Position numbers and translations under genes: made by a program. The notes under the pieces are model-generated. The model was not told where the DNA came from and did not search any database. It was given only the letters and a program-made list of their open reading frames with translations. From Phytoseiulus persimilis (Eukaryota; Arthropoda; Arachnida; Mesostigmata; Phytoseiidae): a stretch of DNA of 64,000 nt. Position 1 is the stretch's first letter; the number at the start of each line of letters is the position of its first letter. Of the stretch, positions 1-12,645 are shown piece after piece. Where the stretch lies: positions 28,020,745 to 28,084,744 of the forward strand of contig CM075102.1 in the NCBI GenBank assembly GCA_037576195.1, read 5' to 3'.

Positions 1-159
1 CGTCGACCAAGCTCCAACAGCAAAGAGGCTCTTGGACACCGATGCCCTCAGCAGGGCCGAAGCTCCGAGGGAGGTGTGGGGCGAGTGAGGAGCACAGATA
101 TTTTTGATATCGATGTCTCAAACGATTCCTCCGAGATTTTGAACGATCTCCATCAATGA
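1..159 (+). CDS. Possible C-terminal exon of a gene entering from the left edge (unidentified)
   Basis: Frame 1 is open from the first base to a TGA at 157-159, giving 52 codons without a start. The last residues (STDIFDIDVSNDSSEILNDL plus two more) are acidic and read like the tail of a real protein. An AG at about 108-109 could instead be a splice acceptor, which would make the exon start there. I see no domain and cannot name the family. A chance open frame of this length is quite possible, so this is only a candidate partial exon. Confidence 0.27.
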   Translation, partial: RRPSSNSKEALGHRCPQQGRSSEGGVGRVRSTDIFDIDVSNDSSEILNDLHQ

Positions 160-3100
160 GTATCAGGGTGAAGGAAGGGCCCTTGGGCGTCGTGATAGAC
201 GTTCGGAATTCACCATGAGCTGGCCGTCGTCCGTCAAGTACTATTGCACTTGCATCATCGAACTTAGTCGACATCGATGTCGATAGGAGCGAGCTGGAAT
301 CTTACCTGCAATGAAAATAGATCTCTTTAGGTCGAGCTCTTGGAAATTCCCTGAGGTCACACACCCGTGGTTTCCGAACCAAGCTTCCTCGTGCTTTGTC
401 TGTCGCTTCGTTCTGCGTAGATTTTTACTCCGAGCCAAGGGCCGCTCCCCGAAGTGGAACGCACCCCCGCCGTCACAGACGCATAGCACAATTCATTCCC
501 GCCCTCCACACATCAGATGTTGATGAATTCCACCTGACATGGTCAGAAGGACGAGAGGAGGAAATATACGTAGAGACTGGAGATGAAGCGGACGAAAAGA
601 TGCAGAAAAACAAAGTGAGAGGGTCGTGCGCAGTGAATAGGAATTCCCACTCTGATGCAAAGAATCGCTGGATAACAACGACTACGGTTCAGTCCGGACT
701 CCGGAGCCCTGTCTTGCAGCTTGCTGGGCAGTTGTCTTGCTGATGCGCCACTCTGCGAGGCGAGGCAATTGACTCGCGCCCTTCCACCCTCACGACAACA
801 TGATGTATGAATGGATCATCATAACGTTCCGGATGCCCGCCCTTTCGGGGGCCCATCCGGGTGACAGAGAAGCAGGCGAGGAGGGACTGGCGAGGAACTG
901 GGCATGCCCCTCGGATGCAGCTTACAGGCTTAATGAATTGTTTCGAGCAGCTTCTTCGGTCGCTTGTCTCGAAGATGACAAACGAAGAACGAGCGGTCCT
1001 CAGCATCAAAACCCCCTTCTGCAACGACGGATCTCGAAGCGACGCTGCGACGACTAATGAGGACAATTAGCTGGGATGCTGGCACACTTGGCGTGAGAGC
1101 CTTTCTACTCTTCATCCGTAGCGGGCTGCTGAGGGTTCAGGCTGCAGAATCGCTCAATGTTCCACTTTGTGGAGGAACCCGAGAATCGGAGTTCTGCCGT
1201 GTGTGTCTCAATCTTGATCGATGAGTCAATCTTCCTGGAATCCCACGGATCACGAGCCTCTCATCGCATTTGTAAGCTCACTGTTCCGTCGACGATGTGT
1301 ACTCAGAGAAGTTTGGCTCTGACTCAGATGAACAGATTGAACACAGCTCCTTAGGGTGAGTTCGAGGAAGATCGGCCTTGCTCGGCATCTTCCGATCCCG
1401 GAGGAGTAGCTGTCGTCTTGGATGAATATCGAGGTGTTCGCTCAGAGAAAGTGCTCATGTGGCCTCGGAATCGTATCATGTTTCAAACAAAGCCTCCGAG
1501 AGGAAAAGGGCGTCATGAGACGTGTCGGGTTCTCTTCGGTGGCAAAATACGATCCGATGGTCATCGCAGTAATCGATCGTTTTCACCGATCATGCTGTGC
1601 CATTCAAAACGCTATAATTTGAGAAGCGGGAACATGAGAACCATAAGGAGTCACTCAATATACATCGAAACCTCCGCCAGCGACACGCTCTCTCATCGGA
1701 GAGCGTTTCCAGGAGCTTTCCTTCGCGAAACTCATTCCTCGGTTGGGTTTTGGTCAGGAACGCGAACCCTCGCGCAGACTTGAGTTTAGCCCGAAGACAC
1801 CCGCTCTTTGTGTTTAACGTCTCCTACGGCTACGTCTCGTGAACTCTGCAGGGCGAATGGTGGACCTATTACCGAGCAATTCATGGCCAGAACAAGAGCT
1901 CCAGAGAATCCCACGGAGGAGCTATATTTATCTGGGCCTGGCCGGAGCGTTTCCCCACAGGCTGCTTCTCTATTCGGTTCGTTCTCCAGCTTTGAGCCTT
2001 CGCAGCTCGAGTCTTGTTAGAAAGAACCAGTGACGCGTCCAGGTGAACGAAACGCCAGAGCTTTGCGGGAGCGAGCTTTTCCAGAAAAGCCGCGAAAACT
2101 GAGCTCTCGAGCTGCGCAAAATGCCGTGAATGGAAACTCAGGGAGAAACCCAGGCCGTGGACTCAGATGGGAAGTCGGCGTGTCGAGTGACTGCATCCCG
2201 CTTAAAGTGTTCACCAGGCCGTTCTACCTGGGCAGCACGAAAGAAAACGAAAATGTGAGATTTCGAGCTTTAGTCGTGATTTCTAAAGTTCAAATTTGCA
2301 GTTGGCAACTCGATGAGAGGACCAGAACTGGCGAAGCTGGCGCGTTTTGCCTGGAGCTTGAAGTGTTCGATTCGCACCGAGGATCGGGATCCTGTAAATT
2401 GCTCAGGGCCACAAAAGACCGACAAGACACAAACGAAGTTCCCGCGCGGTGTCTCCTGCGGCTTTCGGCCGCCCGTCGAAGGCCCTCTCGGGCGCTGGGG
2501 GAGGGCAGCGAAACAGGGTCTTCCTCTATTGTCAAGTTCTCCAGTATCTGGTGTTCGCAAAAGAAACGTGAGTACCGGCATTCTCCTCCGTTCCGCTGGA
2601 GCGGTATAAATTGTTCTCGCCCGTGTCCCGGCCGTTGCCAGACTCATTTCATGACTACCCATGAGGAGTAATAATGAAGACTGTCGATGGAACGGTCAAA
2701 GTAAACAGCAATCCGAAACAGCAACACCGATTGAAAATCTCCTCGCAGAGCACTTTTATTCACTCTGAGCGACACGCAAACCGAAGCCAGAGAGGAAAAC
2801 GAACCACGAACGGGTTCACGGTGGACAGTGGAAACAGACTGAGGCCGGACACACCCGAAAATACTTCCTCACAGAGCCGCGTCATGTGGTCCCGGGTGGG
2901 TGGACGAATCGAATCGAGGGACTATTTCTCTTCGGAATCGCTTGGGCAGTTGTCAGGCAAAATTTGTTCCTTCGGCAACGCAGGAGTCACCCTCGCGACC
3001 GCGAGTGAGACCGCTGCAGGGGTTGCTCATGAACCGAGTGTGGTCTTCGATCCGAATGTGGAAATGACTTAATTTCTCCCAAGAAACAGCTGGACCCTGC

Positions 3101-4715
3101 TCCGAACCACTTTATCTCGGGCCCCGTACGCGGCAGTCGATGACGGTGGCCGCCTGCGTCGCCGTTCCCCATTCGCCGGCGGTTCGCACCGAACACTCAT
3201 TGTCGACGGCAACTCTACGCAGTTCTTCGCGCGCTGGAAAACTCCGACGGTTTTCTTCCTCTCATTCAGGCCCCAGAGGTGGGGGGACCCTCACCGCCAG
3301 CGACAAAGGAGCTGGCGCCTGAGGTTGAGCCACGACGCAGTCAGTAAAATCGCTCAATTTACGGAGAGGGAAAAGATTGCCGTCGTTTCTCGGAACGGTG
3401 CGATCCGTCTCGAAGCACGAGCTCCCGGGCAAACGATTACGTAGACGTGACAAACTACTCCTCCAAAAGTGACCAAGGGCGCACGGGTCGCGCATTTCCC
3501 ACTCGTGAGTTTTCGTGCTCCCCGGAACCCGGAGTGAGTGGATTTGCTTTTCGAGATCGAAGGGACGAACCGGCCCGAACTCCAATTTGAACTCCAACAC
3601 GCCGCTGATGCTCACCCTGGAACTTCCGATTCATCGGCTCTCGACCGAGCTTTCCGGCCATGGGAGTAGGGTACAGATATGGATCCGCCGGGGCCCAGTG
3701 GTGTCGCCGCAGAAACCGACACCCCCTCGGAGTCGATTATATCTATGGCGTTTCGGCACTGCCGGCGATCTCATCGATCATGTGGCGCGGCGAGTTACAG
3801 AACACGATGCTATTATTAGCGGGAAATAATTGATTTTCTCCTCCGATTCGAGTCTCGTTAGATAGCGAGCGGAACTAGACCCCGATGCTCCTAAAGTTGG
3901 GTCAGACTCTGCTCTCGCATCGATCCAAGCCACCCGAACATTCGGAGGATGAGCCTTCTCGCGAGAACTTGAATCCAACTCGAGTCCGAGCACGAGCCGA
4001 AACAATTGAACTGGCGAGCAGCGAGGGGTTGCGCTGATGTACAACGGCTATCTGAAACGCAAACGGAGAGTTCCCTGCGATACGATTCTGTGCTTTCAAT
4101 TTCTCGGAACGACTGAGCCAGTCGCTGAAGTCTCGAGTGAGCACTAAAACCAAGCCTTCAACGAATGTAAAGAGGAAAGTGAGGGTCGAATGAGCTATGA
4201 CCATTATCGCTATCGTTGGAGCAGACGAGCAGATGAGCTGTCGGCGCCGATCCGCCGGCGATACATTTGCGCCACCTTTTTGGAACGGTCCGAGGGTCAC
4301 ACCAAGAATCGTCATCTGCTCCCGTCAACCGACGGAATCTCTCGCGTGGAACCGGATTCTGACGATGCAGTTGTACCCCTATCGTAGTCCTGGAGCATAC
4401 CGACGGTGAACCTGGGCCCGAACCCAGCGGCAAATATCTCGGTTGGGATGATGGATTCGGTTGTAGACCCAACAGTTCGATACTCGTTGCAATGCGCGGG
4501 CTCCGTTTGAAACCCCAAGCGAGCCAGGTAGTGATCGGAAGTTGATCCGATGTACACGATGCGCAAACCCCGCATGCTGGATGATGGGTGAATTTGCGAT
4601 GAATTTATCGCCAGAACGTTGACCGAGGAAAGAGATTGGAGGAAGCGGTTTCTGATCGGAGCGAAGCCAGAAAACTTCGAACAGGCTCCAGATTTTCGCC
4701 GGCGTTTGGCGTAAT
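160..4715. other. No recognisable gene
   Basis: Open frames of up to 213 codons occur on both strands (for example 2030-2671 plus) but none shows a domain, and overlapping frames on the opposite strand are equally long. A TATA-like box (GGTATAAATT) lies near 2602-2611, but no gene can be tied to it. I see no RNA gene or transposon here. Confidence 0.5.
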
Positions 4716-5038
4716 CACATGCAAATACATACAGAAACCCGACCCGCCTCTCCCCCGCCCGGGAGGGGTCCGTTCTTCGAGAGCTCCCGTCGATCTTTGA
4801 CGCTGCAACCATCTCGGAGGAGCTGACAGCCAGCGGAACCGTAGAGGCCGGTGTAAAGCTCGGGTTGCGGACTCCAGGGGCAATGTTCCAAACGGCACCC
4901 GAGGTTCTCCGGATTACCAAGAGTTCCCACTTAGAGATTCACGAAATCGTCGGAGTTCATGGCGATGCCCGGAGCTCATCGATGCTGAGTCGAACGATCT
5001 CCATTCGCAGCACGGAGCACACGTCGGCGAATCATTGA
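4716..5038 (+). CDS. Candidate terminal exon, unidentified product
   Basis: A plus-strand frame is open from 4715 to a TGA at 5036-5038. It begins without an ATG, so it would have to be an internal or terminal exon. A possible splice acceptor (ATACATACAG) ends near 4734. The stretch from about 4790 has balanced amino-acid composition (ISEELTASGTVEAGVKLGLR onward) and mostly G/C third positions, which looks more protein-like than neighbouring frames. A 202-codon frame on the minus strand overlaps it (4312-4920), and only one of the two can be real. I recognise no family. The ending is serine- and histidine-rich. Confidence 0.3.
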
Positions 5039-5646
5039 ATGCTTTTGATTTACTCGATTTCTGAGCTCACGACCTTCGCGAGCCGTTCCGTTCGGCGGAA
5101 TCTGCGGCGCGCGCATCTCCGTCATCGACAGAACGACGGCTTCTGAAATATTGCTTCCGACTACCAGGCGGGTGCCAGGCGCTCAGTTAGTACGCTTCAT
5201 CGTTCCGACATCCCTCTACCACGAGTCGTTTCTGACCTCTACGTGCGCCCTCATAAGAGCGAGCCCGAGGACAACCTTGACGTCAGCGATACTGATGATG
5301 AAAAGAAAACGACGCTGGCTCGGCTCTCACTCAGACATTCCCACGCTCAAAACGAGACGGCAGGGCCGACGCTCGCCCGTCCGCCCGCTCGTTCGCCGTT
5401 CAGGCCTCGCCTCGGGAAACCTCCGGCCGCGGGGAACAAAGGAGGACAAGGCAGTCAGTCAGGCGGGCATCCGTGAGAATATGAGTCGATGGAGATAAGG
5501 CCGGTCGTCCGGCTCCCTCTCTCATCCGCCTACCGCCATCCATCAGGTCGCAATAGGAGAGTGGCCTGGCCGAGCGAGACCGACGGAGCCAGCGGGACTG
5601 ACACAATGAATCTAATAATTAATACGTCGCCCGACCTCTGAATCAT

Positions 5647-6420
5647 GTGATCGACAACAAGACGACGAGCTCTCCTTCCAAGTCGCCATTCGCATGGGAA
5701 CACCATCGGGCGGCTCCGATCTACTCGACGACTCGCGCGATTACTTCACGTCTTCTCGCTCTTTCGTCTTCCGACGAAGCTGCAACCGATGACCGAGAAG
5801 CTCCTGATCAGTTCCCTCTTTGCCTCGAACCTTCGAGCATGGGTTCCCCCGACCTGGCTCTTGTTCCTTCGTTTGGTGGCACGAAGAATCAAAGACTCAC
5901 CGAGTCGATCGGAGGGACGGAAGGAAAACAGTGTTGTCAGCAACGCTGCCATGTGACCTGGTTCAGGAGAACAGGACCAGAAGGACGAGAACGGCAGGCT
6001 CGATTCGAGGCGGAGGAGAAAATACAGAGCTCAAACTTGGCTGCTGCAGCATTCTGCGATGCTCATTCCGTGTTGAGGCAATTTGAAACATCTCGGCTTG
6101 GCGACCGCTCTCCTCCTTTTCCTCTCAGCGAAACTGGATTCTCGAAGTCGATGACCGACTCGGATATAAAATCGGCCTCCACTCTCGCAGCCGATCATGT
6201 GGTGCGCCCAGCCCATCGGCGCATCTACGACGCGAAGTTCTTCTACCGAAACTGTCACAAAGAGGATCATGGTTCGCTCCTCGCAGCATTCTTGGGTTCG
6301 TCCTGTCCAGTTTCCTATCAACTCGCCCGAAACGAACAATACATTCCTCTCGATTTCTTGTTCGTAACAAGTCAATATGAAGGAGTTTCCTTCCTCTGTC
6401 CCTCCGAACAGCGCAGCTAA
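5647..6420 (+). CDS. Long open reading frame, 257 codons, unknown
   Basis: One of the longest uninterrupted frames in the window: ATG at 5647, stop at 6418-6420. The translation is rich in serine, arginine and glutamate, with no signal peptide, membrane segment or motif I can recognise. It has no visible splice context, and the opposite strand also carries frames of 80-114 codons. A frame of this length is unlikely but not impossible by chance in 64 kb at about 50% GC. Treat it as a hypothetical gene or long exon only. Confidence 0.2.
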   Translation: MIDNKTTSSPSKSPFAWEHHRAAPIYSTTRAITSRLLALSSSDEAATDDREAPDQFPLCLEPSSMGSPDLALVPSFGGTKNQRLTESIGGTEGKQCCQQRCHVTWFRRTGPEGRERQARFEAEEKIQSSNLAAAAFCDAHSVLRQFETSRLGDRSPPFPLSETGFSKSMTDSDIKSASTLAADHVVRPAHRRIYDAKFFYRNCHKEDHGSLLAAFLGSSCPVSYQLARNEQYIPLDFLFVTSQYEGVSFLCPSEQRS

Positions 6421-7999
6421 TTTAACGATGACAAGTTGATCGTTCGGTATTCGCTCGTCTCCTCCATCGATCAGCTCATCCGAGTCGCAGGTTTCATTTC
6501 GGTCACATACGACAGATGCGGCAGTTTGGCGCGAAACCGTTTTTCCGTGAACCTGTCACCATTTGTTACTCTTCTGGGTTTTTGCTACCGGCCTTTCCCG
6601 ATGGCTCCGTACCGTTCGGGAATTCTCCAAGATAGATGCTCGTCGTGCAGGTCGTTCCGAGCCGAGAAGAAGAGCGCTGACGTTTTGTCACCATGGCTTG
6701 GAAGATAAAGCCGGGCTGGAGTCACTCGTCTCGGGTCATCAGTCAAACGTAGACGAACATATTGCGAGGAAGTTCGTATCAGTCGACTTGTCACCCTTCG
6801 ATTCGATGTAAGGTGAGATTCGCTCCTCGGTCGGAAAGAACCGCGGAGCCTCGGAGCGAGGCACGCCTCCGGAAAACTTCTCTCAAAAACCCGTTTTCTT
6901 TTTCTCTCGCTGTTCGACCATGCGCTGGCCATCGCTGGGATCGCTCAGTCTTGGGTCACGGTAGCTCCTACTCTCGGGGAGATCATTTTTCCGCACCTCA
7001 AGCACAAACGGTCCCGACAACTTTCAATGTGACGTCACTGGAGTGAAAGTTTGTTCCGCTGTCCAGTAGCAAGATCGAGAGACTTTGAGTGACCCGAGGA
7101 AGACGCAGATGCCGAACAGCTGTTGACTGAACTCCTCGCCGCCGCCGCCGTCTCCTCCTTCTTCCCGGACGGACTCCGATTCATGGAGCGAAGTTACCAT
7201 ATATATGACAGAAAAAAGTTGCTCCTGCGTCCGCCGAGAAACGGACCAGCCTCTCTGGCAGGAGGGGACGGCCCGTCTGCCCGCCCGCCCGCCGGCCCGT
7301 TGAGAGTTCCTTCCACGGCTCTGTTCCAGAGACGACGTCTCGAGCGGTTCTGTCGAACGACGAACGACGCCAGTACCGATCAGCAATAGCAAGGCCGTCG
7401 CTCCGGAGAACCAGCTGTTCGCAAAACTGGAGCGACGTGCCCAATTGTGCAAAGATGTAATAACACTCACAGACGCATCGGACGTGTGCCGATCTGAAGC
7501 GTTCCGAATCCGCGGGAAAATTATCGGGTTCTCGATTCATTACAGGAGCTCTCCAGTGAACTCCGGTTGGAATCCAGCTGGGGAGGCAGTCTTCGACGTC
7601 GCGGTTGTCGTCAGGCGACAGACTGCAGATGTTCCAATTATGCCGCCTACGCCGCTCGGTCTCGAAACCTTCCGGCCCGTTCGTCCGGAGTCGTCGATTC
7701 CTTGTATCTGCTGTTCAGAATCATAAGATCTTCGTGACCCGAATTTCGACGCTTTCCGATCGCTCCTTCTCCTACGTTTCACAAGCCGCTTCTGTGGCCA
7801 CTGCCTCCTGGCTCCCGGCGACATCGTGTAATTATGGCGCAGACAACAGGACCGCGTCGACAACATCTCATGTCGAGAGCAGATGTGTTCCTGTTTTCTT
7901 TTTGTCACAGGCGAGGAACATTCTTTTTTTTTTGGAAACGATTGCAATCAGATAACGAAACACTCGAAGTGCGCAATCCGCTTGGCTGGCGTTTGTTTT

Positions 8000-8029
8000 C
8001 GTCGTCGTTGTCGTCGTCGTCGTCGTCGA
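8000..8029. repeat. GTC/GTT trinucleotide microsatellite
   Basis: A run of GTC units with one GTT interruption, between a T-rich tract and GATGTTGTG. It creates serine- or arginine-rich open frames on the plus strand that should not be read as genes. Confidence 0.85.
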
Positions 8030-10146
8030 TGTTGTGTGTTAGCCTCCTGGCGTGCGGGAAGCCGCGGCTCGGCCTCTTTGCGGACGACTGCTGCCGCTGT
8101 CAGCCTGTTTGGCCACCGCCATGCTACCGAGGGACTGATTCCAGAACATTTCCTCCCCGGCTCCTTTGTCGGAACCTCTTGTCCGTAGGAGAAGTCGCCG
8201 GCCGATATTCGCCCGCGTAGAAACCGTTGTGACGGTAAAATCCTCGTTGTGAGCGGCTGGATTTTCCTTGGCTATAAAAAGTCGTATTGAGAATTTTCGG
8301 ATGGGAGCGTTCAAGGGAGAAATCGATTTCTTGAGTTGCGTCGTCGCTGTCGCTACAGCCCATTCGACCAAGTGAGCGAGCAATCGTACGCGCGAGGATC
8401 GGCTGAACTCTCTTCAGGCGTTCGCCGGCGACGGGCCTCGAGGAGGTGGAAAGATAAAATCGATGATGCAAAAACGCTAGACCCCGATCGGGAGAATAAA
8501 TGGGATGAGCTCCGTAAGAGAACGAGTGTAGCTCCTTGGGGTCTCTCGAGTTTCCCTTGCATTTCTCCTGGGCGGGAAAAGACCGTCGTCGTGGCCTTTT
8601 TGAGCCTCAGATATCAGATCATTGCAGTGACTCGACGATCAACTCGACGGGGAATTTCGCTTGGGTCCAGCTTGATGCCAAGGGCTGGTCCAAAGGCAAT
8701 CGGGCAGACCGGTGAAGGAGTTCACACTAAACGATCCAATAGTTGACAACCAGGGGAGACGTGCCGGAGTTTCGACTGAGGCTTTTCAGAGTTCGAACCG
8801 CATTCGGATGGGCTGGCTATTACAACAGAGTGGAGTCCCTGCATGGGGATCAACATCAATTCTGACATTGAGGCCGCGGTCCCGACACGACCAGATACAG
8901 ACTACGTGAGCAACGAACTGTGGCCCGACTCTACGGCCGGCGGTCCATCCGTGTTTCCCTGATTTCTTTAATTACACGAGGCTACTCTTCGAGAGTCGTC
9001 GTTCCGGAGGGACCCATTACTCTGGAGGGGAGGCAGGGGGCGAGGAGGAGAGGGAACGTAAGCGATAGACTCAGAAGACATGAGTTTTCTTGTTCAGGGA
9101 CGATCAACCGTTGTCCGTCCTCGGTCACTGAGCTACCAGTCCGCCTGTCGGCTCTTCTGCGTGAGCCGGTCCAGCATACTTGTTCGAACGATTCCCCCTG
9201 TATCCCGGGAAGCTTCAAATGAGACGACGTCAGACTTTTTGTCTCGATCCAATCTCCTGCCTCAAGTTCACCGGAGTCTTTCCAAGGGTTGTTGCGCCTG
9301 CGAAACTTTTCCCATCCTGGCGAACGTGGTTTGCGATGAGTTTCCGCCGCATCCCACCGTGTCATCCTGCGTGGTTTAGCTCTGCGCAGGTGTGTCGACG
9401 TCGCAACGTGGAGCGTGCAAGCTGCTGGATGCAATAAATACGACCGGAGCCGTTGACGTCGATGAGGGTCTCGGTGCAAACTGTTGGTCGGATGAGGGCC
9501 GCTAGTTCTTCGACTCGAGAGTGGAGTGCCCACTTTGTGTTGAAGAGATGCTCGGATTCTCATTTCCATACAATTGGATATGGATGAGCGCATGCTACAC
9601 AGGACTGGGTGCATTGTACTCCCTAGCGCGAGCGATTCCGAGTGAGCGCGGCTGACGAGGAGGTCCTTTCCCGGATGTGTGTCTCAGAACGGCAGAAACT
9701 TTTTCTTGCAGCTCCCACGAGTCGACGCTGTCGTTAGCTTAGCAGCGGAGCTGACGGACGCGAGTCGTACACGGCGGCGCCACAGTCTACTGTCCAATCG
9801 GGGAGCAGCCAGGTGGACAAGCCCAGGCCTGGCTTCTTGGGCTGGTACGCTCAGATCGGAACCACGAGTACCCCCAGCTTCGGATCGCCGTTTGCTGGAA
9901 AATTTCCTGCTCGTGTCCCTGTTCCCATCTAGTGGTGCGGTTCCGTCCACTTTTCGGGGTCAGCCCGCGGCAGGAAGGAGCGCCTTCCCTGGGGTACGAC
10001 CGCGGCCCCAAACCGTACGCCCGGAGTTTGAGACATAATGTACGATTCCTAAGACCTCTCAGCTCTCTGCCTGAGGCACACGAGGATATTTTCAAGGAAA
10101 TTCACAGAGCTCCACGAAGTTCGCGCGTTCACCTAATTTCTCGAAC

Positions 10147-10848
10147 TCATATTTTTGCTAGCTCCAGGCGTTGCCGATCCAATCCGTCCTGGCAGCCGAG
10201 AGCAAAGTCATCGAAAATGATGCCGTCGAAGTCGGGTGACAGGAACCGAGACCGATTTGATGGCGGGCTCCGAGGTTGTCTTCCTGTTTCCGATCCGTGA
10301 TTCGGAGGTTTCCAAAGACTCGTCTGGAAATCCGATGAGAAGGGAGTTCTCTCCTCCCCCACATAACGCGGCGTCCGTTCAAAACGCAGTTCCGCTTCTC
10401 TCCTCGGCAATCGCGAGCGGCCCCCTTTCTCAGTTGCCCCCAAATTTTCGTTCCATCGCTGTGGTTGTTGTTTCTCTCTGAGTTGAAAGGCTACAGTGAG
10501 GGAACTGGGGGGATTACTCGCAGGAGAGGCGAACTCGAGATCCGATAAAGAGGAGAGTTCGCATTCCTTTCCCCAATGCATTCCCACCGCATGCCGACCG
10601 GTCGAGGTTGAGAAGCTTAAGGCCCTTTCCGGAAGGTCTGCGTTACTTTCTAGCCGTTCCGTCGGGGGAGAGGAGTGAGAGCCCCGCTCACCACTTAACG
10701 GTTGGTTCTCTCCGCTTGCTGCGCTCTCCATCAACTCGTATTCGAGAAAGCTCACGCGAGGGAATTCGTCCCGCGATTCCCGCGAGTAGGGAGAACATTT
10801 CTCGGAGCTCAAGCGATCAGGACGAGCTCGGGGTGTTCTTTTCACCAC
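10147..10848 (-). CDS. Long open reading frame, 233 codons, unknown
   Basis: Minus-strand frame from an ATG at 10848 to a stop at 10147. The translation is hydrophilic and dominated by serine, arginine, glutamate and proline. It ends with a short hydrophobic acidic patch (SPDFDGIIFDDFALGC) before the stop. No domain is recognised. It could be a disordered-protein exon or a chance frame. Neighbouring frames on the other strand are short (60-122 codons), which slightly favours it, but I cannot show expression or conservation. Confidence 0.22.
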   Translation of the reverse strand: MVKRTPRARPDRLSSEKCSPYSRESRDEFPRVSFLEYELMESAASGENQPLSGERGSHSSPPTERLESNADLPERALSFSTSTGRHAVGMHWGKECELSSLSDLEFASPASNPPSSLTVAFQLREKQQPQRWNENLGATEKGGRSRLPRREAELRFERTPRYVGEERTPFSSDFQTSLWKPPNHGSETGRQPRSPPSNRSRFLSPDFDGIIFDDFALGCQDGLDRQRLELAKI

Positions 10849-11754
10849 GGTTCCGACCTGGATCTCGCACGGGTGTAGGTTTGTCGTTCAGATTGATGCA
10901 AGATGATCCCGAACTCTGTCGATGTACGTAGTTCGGTCGCCTCCAATACCACGCTTTACGTGAACGCAGAGTTGGCATTGGTCACCTACCACCACGAGCG
11001 AGCGTCGTTCTGGCCCCCGGCGAGACGTGTGAGTGGGCGTAGGCAAAACAAATTGTCGTCCCCGAACTTTGACGTCAGTGAAAAGCAACGTCACGGCTCG
11101 AGTTTCCCAGAACTTCCCTCCTAGGAACGCTCGTTTCACAACACGCCAATGCCAACGTTCGAGCAGCAGACAACGAAATCCCATCTAGACCTCGAGCAGG
11201 TTCTCGATCCACACTCTGGATTGAGAATGCCATCGACGGTGGCAGAGTGCTTCGCAGTGCAGTTAATTTCTCGATTCGTCTGCAGAATGTTGATAGATGT
11301 TATCGAGTCACGGGTCTCAAGGTGCGGAAAGCGTCAAATGAACCGAACGCGTTCAGACGACATGATTGATCGAGAGTTTTCGTTGACACGCTGAAGTTTC
11401 CCGCTTCGCCAGGCAAGCTGGCAATTGTTTTCTCCGCGGATGTTTGGGAGAGCAGCAGAAGCGGTTGAACATGAAAGGAGAAGACGTTCCGCTACAATGT
11501 TCGGCAAGGCTTGTGTTCGCCAATCTCTATGCTAATACCACACCGCTCGTGTTGGTCAGGCTCACATTCGCAGAGCTAATTGAGAATCGATGACGGAGTG
11601 TCGGACAGCAGCCCGCGGCTTCAGCCTTCGAACGAACAATCGAATAAACCTCCAGACCTCCCGTGGAACCTGCCCGAGGCTTCTCTAAAGCGAGCTCATC
11701 ACGGAGCCGAGGCCAAAGGAGGACGCGAGCGACGGCAACAACTGCATGCTTGCT

Positions 11755-12153
11755 TCAACGACTGCCCCCCGCCGCTCTCCCTGCTCTCTGACGAGTCGTG
11801 ATCCATTCAACCGTATCTGGAAGCTGCCACGTTGATCTGGAATCATCGATGCTCCGAACTAGCTCGTGAAACGTTCCATCACACGCATCCCAGTTCCTCA
11901 TTATTCTCATGGCGGCTGTGTTACACTTCTGGCGTCTGGCGCGGCTGAATCCCGGCAGGAGGCTTCCCCGAAAGCGAGGTGGATGGAACTGCACCTCCAG
12001 GCACGAGATTTTCGCTCTGGTATACTTATAGACTAGCTCAGGAAGCTCCGCCCCCTCAATAAATTTCTCCATCGCGAAATCCACTCTCGGCACCCAGTCC
12101 TCTATGTATATGCAGATTGATTGAGTTCTGTCTGTATGCTCGATTCTCTCCAT
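11755..12153 (-). CDS. Candidate exon or small gene, 132 codons, unknown
   Basis: Minus-strand frame with an ATG at 12153 and a stop at 11755. The composition is more protein-like than most frames here: charged, with spaced aromatic and aliphatic residues. The segment MRIMRNWDACDGTFHELVRS has a pattern (Leu/Ile-rich, Trp, then Thr..eLv) that faintly recalls the end of a death domain; this is only a hint. Two further coding-looking pieces lie upstream on the same strand: one ending at a GTGAGC donor at 12477, and one starting with an ATG at 12646. They are in different frames and I could not join them into a gene model. Confidence 0.25.
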   Translation of the reverse strand: MERIEHTDRTQSICIYIEDWVPRVDFAMEKFIEGAELPELVYKYTRAKISCLEVQFHPPRFRGSLLPGFSRARRQKCNTAAMRIMRNWDACDGTFHELVRSIDDSRSTWQLPDTVEWITTRQRAGRAAGGSR

Positions 12154-12645
12154 TGTGTCACGATTTCTGGTGTTCGATGCAATTAAAGATGAATGATAGG
12201 ATTATCCGAACCGAACTTCGTCCCCAACGACCAAGGACTAGTCACTGTGAGCGCACCTGAACGGTCTCAGGACTAAAGACGAGAGCTTCGAACCCGGTGG
12301 TAAATCCGAACCCCTGAAGCTAGTTTTCAGGGACAGAAGTTGCAAGAGCCTCACTCGACTGTACAACAAAACCGAGGGTCCGTGGTCTACTCACTCGAGA
12401 TGTGCCTTGACCTTCGGTGCGAGATACGCTATGACATAGGAACATAGAATTCAATGGAAATATCCGTTTCGCTCACCTGTAAAGAGAAACAAGGCAAAAT
12501 TAGGGCAATTGGCTGCGTTGGCGATTTTCCGGAGGAGATCACTGCACACCCGCTTGTCACCTATTCAGTCGAATTCCTGGTGGCGCGATTCCCATCCAAC
12601 GACGACCAACAATTCCAGCCACTCTGACAGAATCATTGGACTCCA

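Noticed and set aside
2030-2671. 213-codon plus-strand open frame
   Set aside because: Arg/Ser-rich, no domain, equally long frames on the opposite strand (2270-2662), and a TATA-like box inside it. Probably chance.
8268-8285. TATA-box-like GGCTATAAAAAG
   Set aside because: No transcript start or gene can be linked to it on either strand, so reporting a promoter would be unsupported.
8982-9614. 210-codon minus-strand open frame
   Set aside because: Composition is Arg/Ser/His/Thr-rich without motifs, and several overlapping frames exist on the other strand. No splice or promoter context.
12270-12320. TTCGAA-containing stretch resembling a tRNA T-arm on the minus strand
   Set aside because: The flanking bases do not pair into a T-stem and no acceptor or anticodon arms are visible.
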